Shown one piece after another: positions 1 to 8,876 of a DNA stretch of 45,998 bases (within the stretch, counting starts at the first letter, position 1; the number at the start of each line of letters is the position of its first letter). The translations under genes and the position numbers were made by a program. The notes beneath the pieces are model-generated. The model did no database searches. It had not been told where the DNA came from and saw only the letters and a program-made list of their open reading frames with translations. The stretch comes from Paludibacteraceae bacterium (lineage in GTDB: Bacteria; Bacteroidota; Bacteroidia; Bacteroidales; Paludibacteraceae), in NCBI GenBank assembly GCA_016302585.1, contig JAEDNI010000011.1, positions 1-45,998 of the forward strand, read 5' to 3'.

Positions 1-70
1 CCGTGGTAAATTGCTCAAAACCCGCCCAAAGGCAATGTTCCCAAATATAATGCAGTATGATTTCCGGCAT
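1..70 (-). CDS. DUF2851-family protein, N-terminal fragment cut by the window edge
   Basis: Twenty-three codons are visible on the minus strand, starting from the ATG at 68-70 and running off the left edge. The peptide contains HYIWEHCLW followed by FEQFTT. This resembles the N-terminus I recall for DUF2851, a Bacteroidetes family of unknown function that often begins with a hydrophobic residue and HYIW. The start lies 8 nt beyond the stop codon of the type III restriction gene on the same strand, so it could be cotranscribed. The fragment is too short for a firm assignment; another family cannot be excluded. Confidence 0.5.
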   Translation of the reverse strand, partial: MPEIILHYIWEHCLWAGFEQFTT

Positions 71-78
71 AGATAAAA

Positions 79-2730
79 TTATTCAACTAACTGACTTACA
101 CGGCTGACTACACGGTATTCTACATCTTGTAATTCTTTATAATGAGCAATACCACATAATATTTTTTGCTTTTCGCTTGGGTGTAACTTGTTCAAATCAA
201 CAGATGCTGTTCCGGTGTCCTTTGTTTCTGCTACAAAATAAATACGTTTGTCATCCTCAAATATAACAGCCCAATCGGGGTTGTAATTTCCTATAGGTGT
301 TGGTATCTTAAACCACTCAGGCAACTTAAAATAGAATTTAACTTGTTCACTTTGTTCGCAATCTTGTGCGAAATGATTTTCGACGGAGGAATCCAGCGGT
401 ACGTATTGATCATAAATAGTTTTTTCCGGTTGATTGACTTTGTAGGTAAACTCATTCAAATAAATCTCCAATTGGCAATCAGAAAATAGACGCATTTCGT
501 ATTCAGACGAGCCAACGCGATGATATTCAATACCGTCAATCATCATGTCATATAATATACGGCGGATTGCAGATACTGCCATGTCCATGAATAACTGAGG
601 ATTTACTGACACATCATCAAGCCTACCAGATTGATTGAGAATAGACCAAATAGTGGAACGTGTCAGCTCTGTACGATTTTGAATATATCCCAGAAAATCA
701 GGAATGATATAATCCGTCTCTCCTTTTGCTACTTTATCTCCTTTATAGTTGGTACTGACTCCTTCTGAATTAATGACGACCTCTGTTTTAACGGATCGAA
801 TAGTAGGAGCAACTATGCGGGGCATTTCCTTAATGGCTCTGGCTGCCTTTTGAATTAAATCATCGGTACTATAGTTAACGCGATAAGTTGTTTTGGCTTT
901 TAGTTTGTCCCAAATCTCCAGGAACAACGGATCCACCTCAAAGCCTTTGCGGTATTTGACCGTTACACGGTCGCGTTTCGGTTTAATACGTCCGGTAAAA
1001 TCAACTCCGCAATCATCGTGCAACTCTGTTTGCAAGGCTTTGGCAAAATCATTATAAGACTCATTGGCAATAACCGTAAGACGGTTGATATTTTTGTCCC
1101 GCACGCGCAATCCATCTTGATTGACAGCAAGACGCAAGCCACGCCCTATTTCTTGTCGTTTCTTTAATTCAGATTTTGTCTCATTGAGAGTACAAATCTG
1201 GAAAACATTAGGGTTGTCCCAACCTTCCCGCAGAGCAGTATGTGAGAAGATAAAGCGTAATGGTACATTGATATCCAATAGCGTTTCCTTATCGCGCATG
1301 ATTAGATTATAGGTGTCATCATCCGCTTTTGACTCGCCATCGGTGTCTTTCACATGCCCTTTCTTGTCCTGCGAGAAATATCCGTTATGAATCATATCTA
1401 TCGGAAATGTATTCAAGGGTTGGAATTTAGGCTGCGCAATCAATTCGGCATAAATTTCTTCAAACCATTTTGCAAACTTCCCCTTTATCTCATTCCCCAG
1501 TTCATCATATGAACGATAATTGGCAACACGGTCAATAAAGAATAAAGACAATACTTTTATTCCTTTGTTTCTCAGAATCAACTCTTTCCGCAAATGTTCC
1601 TCTATTGTACGGCGCATCTGAAAGCGCATTACATCATCATTGAGGTCATCGCGCCGTTCTCCAACATATAATGTCTCACTATTGCTGAACACCAAACAGC
1701 CATTGGAAGCATCGATTTCTTCGACGATATAGCCGTTGCGGTATATTTCCCGCTCGTTGGACAGTTGATACAAGTCATCACCAGTACGGACAATAACCGT
1801 TTTTTGCCGAACTCCGTCTTTTGTATTCTGGTCAATAGTCAATTTGGCGGTTATCTTTGTTTTGGCAGGTGTGATACTCTCAAGCGCGACAAATGCTCCG
1901 TTCAGGGAATTCTCTTCCAAGACGGAGTCCACTTCTATCTGTTTTACCAATCCGAGATCATAAGCTTTTACCGGATTGAGACTATAAACAAGATTGTATT
2001 TGTTCCTGTGTGTAGCAGAATATCGTAACGTACATAACGGATTCAGGTTTTGAATAGCCGCTACTCGCTTTTCCGATTCCATATTCTGTGGTTCATCCAC
2101 TATTACAATCGGATTGACGGACTGAATGAAACGCACCGGTTCCTGTCCGTTCAGTTTGTCGTTAGGCCGGTTGATGATATTTTCGTCTTTGGCAAAAGCA
2201 TCAATGTTAATAACCAGTATTTCGATGTTATCTCCTGTCGCAAATCCGCGTAAAGCAGAAATCCGGCTACTATCGTACACATAGTAGCGGACAGGGATAT
2301 TGTCATACAGCGATTGGAAATGTTCGTGTGTTATTTGCAGGTTTTTTAGCACACCTTCGCGTATAGCAACGGATGGAACTACAATTACAAATTTCTTGAA
2401 TCCGTACTTGCGATTTAGTTCATAGATGGTTCGCAGATACACATATGTTTTGCCGGTACCTGTTTCCATCTCAACGGAAAAGTGCATGCCATCCAACACT
2501 TCGGATTCGGGCAATTCATTATGTGCTTGAATTTTCTGTAAGTTGCTTAATATCTGTGTGTCGGACAGCATTAATCGGTTCGCTATTCCGTCAATCAGAT
2601 TAAGCGCACCGGACTCATTGAGGCTATAGGTTAAGCCTGAATCTTCAGCATTTTGTCCTTCAAAGAGATTTATAACTGATTGTATTGCCTCTTGCTGATA
2701 CCCTAAATTCGATTCAAAAGATAGTTTCAT
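79..2730 (-). CDS. res: Type III restriction endonuclease Res subunit
   Basis: This 883-residue protein is the translocating and cleaving subunit of a type III restriction system; with Mod it would cut unmodified DNA. The N-terminal half is a superfamily 2 helicase: Walker A METGTGKTY (near residue 88), a DEAD-like box IVDEPQN, motif III YSATHR, then the second RecA lobe with SHTALREGWDNP and RQEIGRGLR. Near the C-terminus NPDWAVIF followed by FVAETKD matches a PD-(D/E)xK nuclease core. Length is in the usual Res range. It begins directly after the AlbA_2 gene stop with no spacer and is the last defence gene of a four-gene minus-strand operon. No frameshift or missing motif was seen, so it is probably active. 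Confidence 0.93.
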   Translation of the reverse strand: MKLSFESNLGYQQEAIQSVINLFEGQNAEDSGLTYSLNESGALNLIDGIANRLMLSDTQILSNLQKIQAHNELPESEVLDGMHFSVEMETGTGKTYVYLRTIYELNRKYGFKKFVIVVPSVAIREGVLKNLQITHEHFQSLYDNIPVRYYVYDSSRISALRGFATGDNIEILVINIDAFAKDENIINRPNDKLNGQEPVRFIQSVNPIVIVDEPQNMESEKRVAAIQNLNPLCTLRYSATHRNKYNLVYSLNPVKAYDLGLVKQIEVDSVLEENSLNGAFVALESITPAKTKITAKLTIDQNTKDGVRQKTVIVRTGDDLYQLSNEREIYRNGYIVEEIDASNGCLVFSNSETLYVGERRDDLNDDVMRFQMRRTIEEHLRKELILRNKGIKVLSLFFIDRVANYRSYDELGNEIKGKFAKWFEEIYAELIAQPKFQPLNTFPIDMIHNGYFSQDKKGHVKDTDGESKADDDTYNLIMRDKETLLDINVPLRFIFSHTALREGWDNPNVFQICTLNETKSELKKRQEIGRGLRLAVNQDGLRVRDKNINRLTVIANESYNDFAKALQTELHDDCGVDFTGRIKPKRDRVTVKYRKGFEVDPLFLEIWDKLKAKTTYRVNYSTDDLIQKAARAIKEMPRIVAPTIRSVKTEVVINSEGVSTNYKGDKVAKGETDYIIPDFLGYIQNRTELTRSTIWSILNQSGRLDDVSVNPQLFMDMAVSAIRRILYDMMIDGIEYHRVGSSEYEMRLFSDCQLEIYLNEFTYKVNQPEKTIYDQYVPLDSSVENHFAQDCEQSEQVKFYFKLPEWFKIPTPIGNYNPDWAVIFEDDKRIYFVAETKDTGTASVDLNKLHPSEKQKILCGIAHYKELQDVEYRVVSRVSQLVE

Positions 2731-3888
2731 TTATTGGATGGGACGTGGAATAACGACTTTGAATTGTTCACTCTCAATATCATTAATCAGTTCTATATTC
2801 GGTTGCTCTTTTATCGCTCTACGAATTCCGGAACCGATACCACGATATTTCATTATTTTAGATGCATACGATACTATTAGCGGGTTACGAACAACCGCAT
2901 TGCCCATTTTAATGTTATCAATGGTTAAACTATTGGGTAGACGACCCGGACTAATTAATTCTATTCTATTATCAAAAATAAATAAACATACAGGAGAATT
3001 ACGAGAATAGTCCCGATGCGTCAATGCGTTTTGCAATAATTCTTCTAGAGCAATTGGAGACACTTCCAATATCCCTGTAGAATTAAAGTTCTGACCTTGT
3101 TGGGTATGTCTTAGATTCCTGTTAAAGAAACTCATGCATTTCTCAAACATCTCTGGTATAGAGCCATCTATATCTTCACTATCTCTGTATTCTGTTCCTT
3201 CGATGTCATTACCAATAAATGAAATTGCTTTCACGCAAAAAGCAGATCTATAGTTTTGAGGATTTTGAGCAAAAAACATAAGACCACCAAGTGTCAGGCA
3301 ATCGTTTCGTAGCAAGTTGATATTTTTGTATATTTGCTCACTTGGCAAGTCAGTGTCATCTCCTATTTTATCTAAATAATCCATCACTTTTTTCTCGTCT
3401 ATATCTGCAATTGAAGTATTCGGTATAATCATTTCATCTACGTATACCATTCCACTTTGCTGAAACAAACGTATCTGCTCATTATTGTCTGTAACAATGC
3501 GTTTGTCACTACCTTGTTTTATCCATATGCGACCTTGATTATCTTTGTATGGCTTTGCAACCCCCTCATTAACAAATACAACCAATATGTTTTGTATGGC
3601 TGTGTCTATAGTAATAGAGATTACATCTGTTGTGACATATAATTGCGGTTTAATCAAATTAGAGGCTATATTACCAATCTTTTGGTTATAATCTCTAATT
3701 TGATCATCTGTTAGACCTTTAATCACTCCTGTTTTATCGGTTACGCCAAATATAACTATGCCTCCATGAGAATTGGCCATTGCAATAAATTCTGCTGCAA
3801 TGCTGTCCTGATTTGTTAATATTTCTTTAAATTGGACTTTACTCGTTTCTCCACGAGTAATAATGTTTAATAATTCTAATGCGTCCAT
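2731..3888 (-). CDS. AlbA_2 (Schlafen-like) putative nucleic-acid-binding ATPase
   Basis: About 385 residues. The N-terminus carries an AlbA_2 domain (VQFKEIL, then AMANSHGGIVIFGVTDK), the domain formerly called divergent AAA_4 and shared with Schlafen proteins. The C-terminal half has HRDYS, FDNRIELISPGRLP and GIGSGIRRAI, typical of the RecG-like/HATPase_c_4 region of these proteins. I chose the ATG at 3886-3888 because it starts the AlbA_2 domain and leaves 1 nt after the preceding stop; an upstream in-frame ATG would overlap that gene. Such proteins are often annotated as ATP-binding or helix-turn-helix regulators, and some occur in defence loci. Placement inside a type III R-M operon suggests a regulatory or effector role, which is inference. 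Confidence 0.87.
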   Translation of the reverse strand: MDALELLNIITRGETSKVQFKEILTNQDSIAAEFIAMANSHGGIVIFGVTDKTGVIKGLTDDQIRDYNQKIGNIASNLIKPQLYVTTDVISITIDTAIQNILVVFVNEGVAKPYKDNQGRIWIKQGSDKRIVTDNNEQIRLFQQSGMVYVDEMIIPNTSIADIDEKKVMDYLDKIGDDTDLPSEQIYKNINLLRNDCLTLGGLMFFAQNPQNYRSAFCVKAISFIGNDIEGTEYRDSEDIDGSIPEMFEKCMSFFNRNLRHTQQGQNFNSTGILEVSPIALEELLQNALTHRDYSRNSPVCLFIFDNRIELISPGRLPNSLTIDNIKMGNAVVRNPLIVSYASKIMKYRGIGSGIRRAIKEQPNIELINDIESEQFKVVIPRPIQ

Positions 3889-3889
3889 A

Positions 3890-6538
3890 TTATTTCCAAA
3901 TATTATAAATATTCTTCCTTTTATTAAAGGCATCCATACCACCCTCCATAATATTGACTATAGAGTTTTGGATGGATGGTGTATCAATGGTTCCTTCTTT
4001 AATCTCAATTTGAGTGCTGTCCTCAAAATTACATGCCACTATGCATTCACTATCGCCTAATACCGGGATATTTGCATTGTGTGTAGCGAAGATAAATTGC
4101 ATTTCTCCTTTGAGTTTCAATATCTCTTTGATTACCTCGTCATAAATAGTTTGATTATCCAAATCATCTTCAGGCTGGTCTATGATTAAAATGTCATTAT
4201 CTTTTTGAGCCAATAAAAATACAATCAATGCAGACGCTCTTTGCCCTAATGAATGTTGTGCTAAAGTTTTCCCTTTATATTTTATAGTCACCTTATCCTC
4301 CACACGGAATGTTAATAATTCTGATAGGACGGAATAAAATCGCTCCATAAAGACATCTTTGCAAGAAGGGAACAATTGGTTAAACTTGTCGTGATCCTTA
4401 TATATCTCGACAAAATCAGTAAAGTTTTCCATTATGGATTGGTATGTTGTATCTCTTATGCCAGTCCCTCGGAAACTAGATCGCAGTTCTTCGCCAAATT
4501 TATTTCTTTGTCCTTTGTACTCAATTTCCAAAGTTAAGTTCGCGTTAGCTTTATTGATTTTATCAATTTCTTGTTTTTTTATTAGGAATTGTCCATGCCA
4601 TAATTGCTCTAACTCAACCAGATTCGCTAATAATCTTTTTTCCAACTCTAATTTCTTGGCTATTTGTTTCTGTATTTCTGCTAACTTAATTTTTGATGTT
4701 GATATAATACGGTTCAGACTGATGAAAGTATCCGGATTTAAAGAATCAGAATTAATTTCGCGTTTTATTTTTGCAAATTCTTCAGACATCTCCGAGTGCT
4801 TTTCATTCATAGAAGCAGTCAATGCCTCAAATTTTTCTAATGCTCCATTTATGGCGGATTTTAGACCAATAAGCGAAACCAGCGTTCCATGAATTTCTTT
4901 CAGTATTGCATTAGCTTCGGTAAAGATATCTTTGCTTATTTCGGAGCCTTCTAGCGTATTTGAGAATATCCCATCATATTCCGCAATGATGTTTTCTAAG
5001 GAAGCAGAGTATTTTTGAACATACTCCTGTTGCTTGCTTAATGCTAATTTATCTTGCTCAAATAATGTTTGAGATTTTAATTTTTCTTCAACTCCGGCTG
5101 CCTTGAAGTACGCTATATTTTGTTCGGCGTCTTTGATAATTTTTTCTGTTTCTTCTTTCAATGCATCCAAGTTATTTATTTTTCCAATCTCAGCAATGAT
5201 TTCTTTGATTTGGGTACTTTTTTGTCTGATCTCGCTATCTTTTTCTTGTAATCTGGAGCCAATCAGGCGCTGAAGCAAATCAGATTCAAAATCCTCCTGT
5301 TTGTTTGATAGATCTTTCTGGCCAAAGTATATTGGCATTCCTAATATAGCCTCGACTGAACAATCTTTTAGCTCATTGGTTGCATGATGATAGATAATAG
5401 CCTTTTGTCCGTATATCTTTTCTATTCGATATTCTTGTCCGTCTTTTTTATTATGAACTACAACTATTACTTTACCACCACTTCCCAATATGTATGAGAT
5501 TAATTCGTTTTTATAAGATTCATCAGCAGAAGAATGTGTTAAATTGATGCCTAATGTGTACCTTAATATTTCTATGATAGAAGACTTTCCGCTTCCACGA
5601 ATACCAATGAAATTATTCAATTCGGGTGAGAAAGAAACCGTTTTTCCATTAAGTTTTCCACCTATGAATTGAATGGATTTTATATACGAATTGGAGGGAT
5701 CTTTTAATCGGTCTGAAACTCTATGCTCATGATCTATTAAAGAATATTTCAATGCCTCATAATTAAAATCTCCTATTTTAATGTACGTTCTTTTTTCTTC
5801 TCCATTTTGGATGGATGCTCTGCCAACAGCATCCATAGTTTTGCAATCCGAGCCTTCTACAAAAGCAGGTAATTCAGATGAAAACCATTGACGATATGTA
5901 TCAATTTTACTATAAGTTCTAATTTTTTGCAATCCAAGCACGAATTGCCTGAAAAGTTCTTTCTGAGCGAGTTGCTGAATTCTACCACCATCTAATTCTT
6001 TAAAGAAACCACGATCTGATTCTGCATGAGCTAAAACAACAAATGAATCTCTCCCTAAATTCTGGTGTTCTTCCAGTTTTTTCAATAGTTGTTCCAGATT
6101 ATAATTGCATCGTTGGTTCTCATTTTCCGGATTGTGGACACCTTCAAATGCGGATGTCAGAAATTGAGCAATATAATTTTCATGACCCAGCCAAGATGAT
6201 TCATCGAACACAACAAGACAATGAATACCGTTTGAACCATCATTTACGGATAGTTCTACTCCTGGAAGTAGCCAAATATCTTCTTTTCTTGCCTTCTTCC
6301 TTAATTCCTTAAATTCTTCTTTGTCAAATTTATTATGGTTAGTTATGACACCTATTTGTATTTTTTCTGCTACCAAACGTGCAATATATTGATCATAATA
6401 TTCTGTCTGCGCGTCGGAATACTGGAACTCTTTATCTTTGTTTGTGTGCAGATGAAAATCAGCACGCAGCCATGTCGCACCATATTGGAATATTCCAATG
6501 TTATTTTCTGCTGTGTTTTGAATAGTCTCCATATACAT
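3890..6538 (-). CDS. PHP-domain plus SMC/RecN-like ATPase (TrlF-like)
   Basis: An 882-residue two-part protein. Residues about 25-280 form a PHP phosphoesterase-like domain: DFHLHTN, ITNHNKF, LLPGVELS, VLAHAES and EGSDCKT. From about residue 290 an SMC/ABC-type ATPase follows: Walker A GIRGSGKSS, a long coiled-coil middle (about 420-680), an ABC-signature-like SLGQRAS, Walker B LIIDQPEDDLDN and an H-loop FATHNAN. Proteins of this architecture are, as I recall, annotated as TrlF-family AAA-like ATPases; PHP- or nuclease-linked SMC ATPases are common in phage defence. It lies 6 nt after the mod stop and 1 nt before the AlbA_2 start. The last PHP motif reads SDCKT where SDAH is common, so catalytic competence is uncertain. 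Confidence 0.9.
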   Translation of the reverse strand: MYMETIQNTAENNIGIFQYGATWLRADFHLHTNKDKEFQYSDAQTEYYDQYIARLVAEKIQIGVITNHNKFDKEEFKELRKKARKEDIWLLPGVELSVNDGSNGIHCLVVFDESSWLGHENYIAQFLTSAFEGVHNPENENQRCNYNLEQLLKKLEEHQNLGRDSFVVLAHAESDRGFFKELDGGRIQQLAQKELFRQFVLGLQKIRTYSKIDTYRQWFSSELPAFVEGSDCKTMDAVGRASIQNGEEKRTYIKIGDFNYEALKYSLIDHEHRVSDRLKDPSNSYIKSIQFIGGKLNGKTVSFSPELNNFIGIRGSGKSSIIEILRYTLGINLTHSSADESYKNELISYILGSGGKVIVVVHNKKDGQEYRIEKIYGQKAIIYHHATNELKDCSVEAILGMPIYFGQKDLSNKQEDFESDLLQRLIGSRLQEKDSEIRQKSTQIKEIIAEIGKINNLDALKEETEKIIKDAEQNIAYFKAAGVEEKLKSQTLFEQDKLALSKQQEYVQKYSASLENIIAEYDGIFSNTLEGSEISKDIFTEANAILKEIHGTLVSLIGLKSAINGALEKFEALTASMNEKHSEMSEEFAKIKREINSDSLNPDTFISLNRIISTSKIKLAEIQKQIAKKLELEKRLLANLVELEQLWHGQFLIKKQEIDKINKANANLTLEIEYKGQRNKFGEELRSSFRGTGIRDTTYQSIMENFTDFVEIYKDHDKFNQLFPSCKDVFMERFYSVLSELLTFRVEDKVTIKYKGKTLAQHSLGQRASALIVFLLAQKDNDILIIDQPEDDLDNQTIYDEVIKEILKLKGEMQFIFATHNANIPVLGDSECIVACNFEDSTQIEIKEGTIDTPSIQNSIVNIMEGGMDAFNKRKNIYNIWK

Positions 6539-6544
6539 TTTCTT

Positions 6545-8524
6545 TTATATCGTTTTGAAATGGATGCCTGCGTCGCGGAGTTGCAGGGCGGTGTTGGTTT
6601 TCAATTGGTCGTTGCCGGAGAAGAGATTGTCCAAGGCAATCACTTTTTGCGGGTGCAGGGACAAAACATAGTTTATCGTATCTTGATCTACTGACTCCAG
6701 AAGCAACAGCAGTTCGCCAGAATGGATATTGTAGCAATTGTGGCTGTGCTCAATAGTACTGTTCAGATTCTTGCCGTTCTTTAGCATCAGTTCATACACC
6801 ATATTCTCAGTAGAGGCGTTTTCTGCAACAGGGTTGAGAAAATCAATGGTCTGTTGTTTCCATTGGTCTTGATGAGAACCGTGTATCTCGCGCCATGGCT
6901 TGAAATTGCTGTCTGAAAGTTTGAATACCTTGAAACCGAAATCGGGCATAGAGCTGTCCTCTGCATCATCAAAGGACAGTTCCCCGGCTTTCTTCGCTTT
7001 TTCTGCTTCTACTTCTGCACGTAATTTGTTACCGGCACGACGGATACGCTCTTTGCTAATCTCTGCAATAGTGGAGTAGCCGGCTTTGTAAGCTTCTTTC
7101 TCCGGATCGCATAATTCGGGTAGTTGAATGCAGATGAAGTGACGATTTCCTCCATCTTCTTTATTCAATTGCATAACAGCGTGAGCTGTAGTCCCGCTCC
7201 CTGCGAAGAAATCAAGGATAATGTCATCTTCTTCCGTTGCCAATTGAACACATCGTTTAATTAATGATATGGGTTTGGGGAAATCAAACTCATTGCTGAA
7301 TCCTAAATTATGCAATTCAACAGTTCCTGTTTCTGTTAAGAATGCATTTTCATCCCAAATAGATTTTGGAGTATAGGTAGTCTTCCGATATTTTTCATAA
7401 ATATTATATTGTCCATCTGCTTTTTTCTTTGCAATAAGATTGCTATCCAATGTATTTTGATGAATATTGAGATGTGCTTTGCTTTTGCCCCAGCGCCAGC
7501 AACTCTCTTTCCCTACAGAATTATATGGTTCAACCTTGATATAGTATTCATTCGAAAATGTCAGAGAAACAGGATTAAAGCCATCTTTATCAATTACATT
7601 AGGATTCACATAAATCGGATAGAATAGAAGAGGACGATTGTGTTTCCCAAATTTTGGATTTCTATTCCTTAATTCACGTATATTATAACATCCTATATTA
7701 TCACTCAAATTCAAATCATTTCGTTCTGCATCTTTCTCTAATCCAAACAAATCTGTAATGTCATTTTTGGTATATACAAGCAGATACTCATGTGTTTTTG
7801 CAATTTGTTTGTATGTTTGTCCTCTACTATTTGCCCTAATAATTATTTGACAAAAGAAATTCTCCTCTCCGAATACCTCATTCATGAGTAAACGGAGATT
7901 ATGTACTTCGTTATCATCAATGCTGATGAATATAACGCCATCTTCACGCAATAAGTTCTTGGCGAGATACAAACGAGGCATCATCATATTCAGCCAGTTA
8001 CTGTGATATTGGCCGTTCTCCTTGCTGTTTTTGCGGAACATACCTTCGCGGGTCATATAACCCTCGGCGTCCTTGTCGCCTACGCGCTTTAAGTATTCTT
8101 CTTTCGACTCAGAGAACTTATCCGGATAGATAAAAGAGTCATTGCCCGTGTTATAGGGCGGGTCTATATAAATCATTTTGACCTTTCCGAAATAACTCTT
8201 TTGAAGGACTTTGAGTACTTCCATATTCTCGCCCTCAATGAAGATGTTTTGCGTGGTATCAAAATCTACCGATTCCTCTTTGCATGGCACAAGTGTTGCA
8301 GTAGACGGGCATTGCATAACTCGGAATGCATCGGACTTGCCTGCCCAATTAAGCACGTAACGCTCGTTGGAGAAAGTGATGTTTTCTCCTAATGTCGCCT
8401 TGAGCTTTTCAAAGTCAATCTGACCTTCGTCGAAAATCTCCGGCATCAGTTGTTTGAGGATGTTCAGCCGCTCTTGTTGCGGTGTCTGGGAGTCCTTCAT
8501 TTCGTTGTTGTCTATCGTGTTCAT
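6545..8524 (-). CDS. mod: Type III DNA methyltransferase Mod subunit
   Basis: This 659-residue protein is the modification and target-recognition subunit of the type III system. It shows catalytic motif IV IDPPYNTGNDSF (near residue 140) before the S-adenosylmethionine-binding motif I LDFFAGSGTTAHA (near residue 440), the order of beta-class N6-adenine methyltransferases. The stretch between the two is the expected target-recognition domain and looks AT-richer than the flanks, consistent with exchange. The start ATG at 8522-8524 is preceded by a good Bacteroidetes promoter at 8575-8605, so this gene heads the operon mod, PHP-ATPase, AlbA_2, res. No simple-sequence tract that would make it phase-variable was seen. 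Confidence 0.93.
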   Translation of the reverse strand: MNTIDNNEMKDSQTPQQERLNILKQLMPEIFDEGQIDFEKLKATLGENITFSNERYVLNWAGKSDAFRVMQCPSTATLVPCKEESVDFDTTQNIFIEGENMEVLKVLQKSYFGKVKMIYIDPPYNTGNDSFIYPDKFSESKEEYLKRVGDKDAEGYMTREGMFRKNSKENGQYHSNWLNMMMPRLYLAKNLLREDGVIFISIDDNEVHNLRLLMNEVFGEENFFCQIIIRANSRGQTYKQIAKTHEYLLVYTKNDITDLFGLEKDAERNDLNLSDNIGCYNIRELRNRNPKFGKHNRPLLFYPIYVNPNVIDKDGFNPVSLTFSNEYYIKVEPYNSVGKESCWRWGKSKAHLNIHQNTLDSNLIAKKKADGQYNIYEKYRKTTYTPKSIWDENAFLTETGTVELHNLGFSNEFDFPKPISLIKRCVQLATEEDDIILDFFAGSGTTAHAVMQLNKEDGGNRHFICIQLPELCDPEKEAYKAGYSTIAEISKERIRRAGNKLRAEVEAEKAKKAGELSFDDAEDSSMPDFGFKVFKLSDSNFKPWREIHGSHQDQWKQQTIDFLNPVAENASTENMVYELMLKNGKNLNSTIEHSHNCYNIHSGELLLLLESVDQDTINYVLSLHPQKVIALDNLFSGNDQLKTNTALQLRDAGIHFKTI

Positions 8525-8574
8525 TGTGTCTATATTTGCTATTATTTATTTTCGCTTTTGCACACAAAAGTGCG

Positions 8575-8605
8575 CAAAGTTACAACTTTTTTTTGAGATA
8601 TGCAA
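8575..8605 (-). promoter_or_regulatory. Promoter P1 of the type III R-M operon
   Basis: On the minus strand TTGC (8602-8605) and TAACTTTG (8575-8582) are 19 nt apart, matching the Bacteroidetes sigma-ABfr promoter (-33 TTTG/TTG, -7 TAnnTTTG). The mod start lies about 50 nt downstream. Confidence 0.75.
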
Positions 8606-8797
8606 GTTTTTCCCTATTTTCTGTATAAAAATTCTTTTCGGATTGGCATTTCGCACTATACACATCCACTTTACATAAGGGAATTTACGATCTTAAATGC
8701 ATGTACGAGTGGGTGATTAGTGGGTCGTTAAGCCGACGTCATCGGGAGAACAAGGGAAGAATGATTCGGATTGAAACCGATTTTTGTAAATTTGCTG

Positions 8798-8828
8798 CAA
8801 AGGTACGAAAATATTTGCAAATATGCAA
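8798..8828 (-). promoter_or_regulatory. Second leftward promoter upstream of mod, overlapping the receptor promoter
   Basis: Minus-strand TTGC (8825-8828) and TACCTTTG (8798-8805) with a 19-nt spacer. It interlocks with the rightward promoter at 8814-8845, sharing the palindrome ATATTTGCAAATAT (8811-8824). It would give the mod operon a leader of roughly 270 nt. Nothing gene-like was seen between 8606 and 8797. Confidence 0.6.
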
Positions 8829-8845
8829 AAAAAACAGTAATTTTG
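8814..8845 (+). promoter_or_regulatory. Promoter of the TonB-dependent receptor gene
   Basis: TTTGC (8814-8818) and TAATTTTG (8838-8845) fit the Bacteroidetes consensus with a 19-nt spacer after TTGC. The receptor ATG at 8877 follows about 30 nt later. Confidence 0.75.
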
Positions 8846-8876
8846 CACGCTTTTTTGAAGGCAAGCAATTATTTTT

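Noticed and set aside
6545..8524. Phase-variable mod through a simple repeat tract
   Set aside because: No homopolymer or short tandem tract long enough to slip was seen in the gene or its promoter.
8606..8876. Cobalamin or other riboswitch upstream of the TonB receptor
   Set aside because: No B12-box-like or other known riboswitch core was seen, and the predicted start leaves a leader of only about 25 nt.
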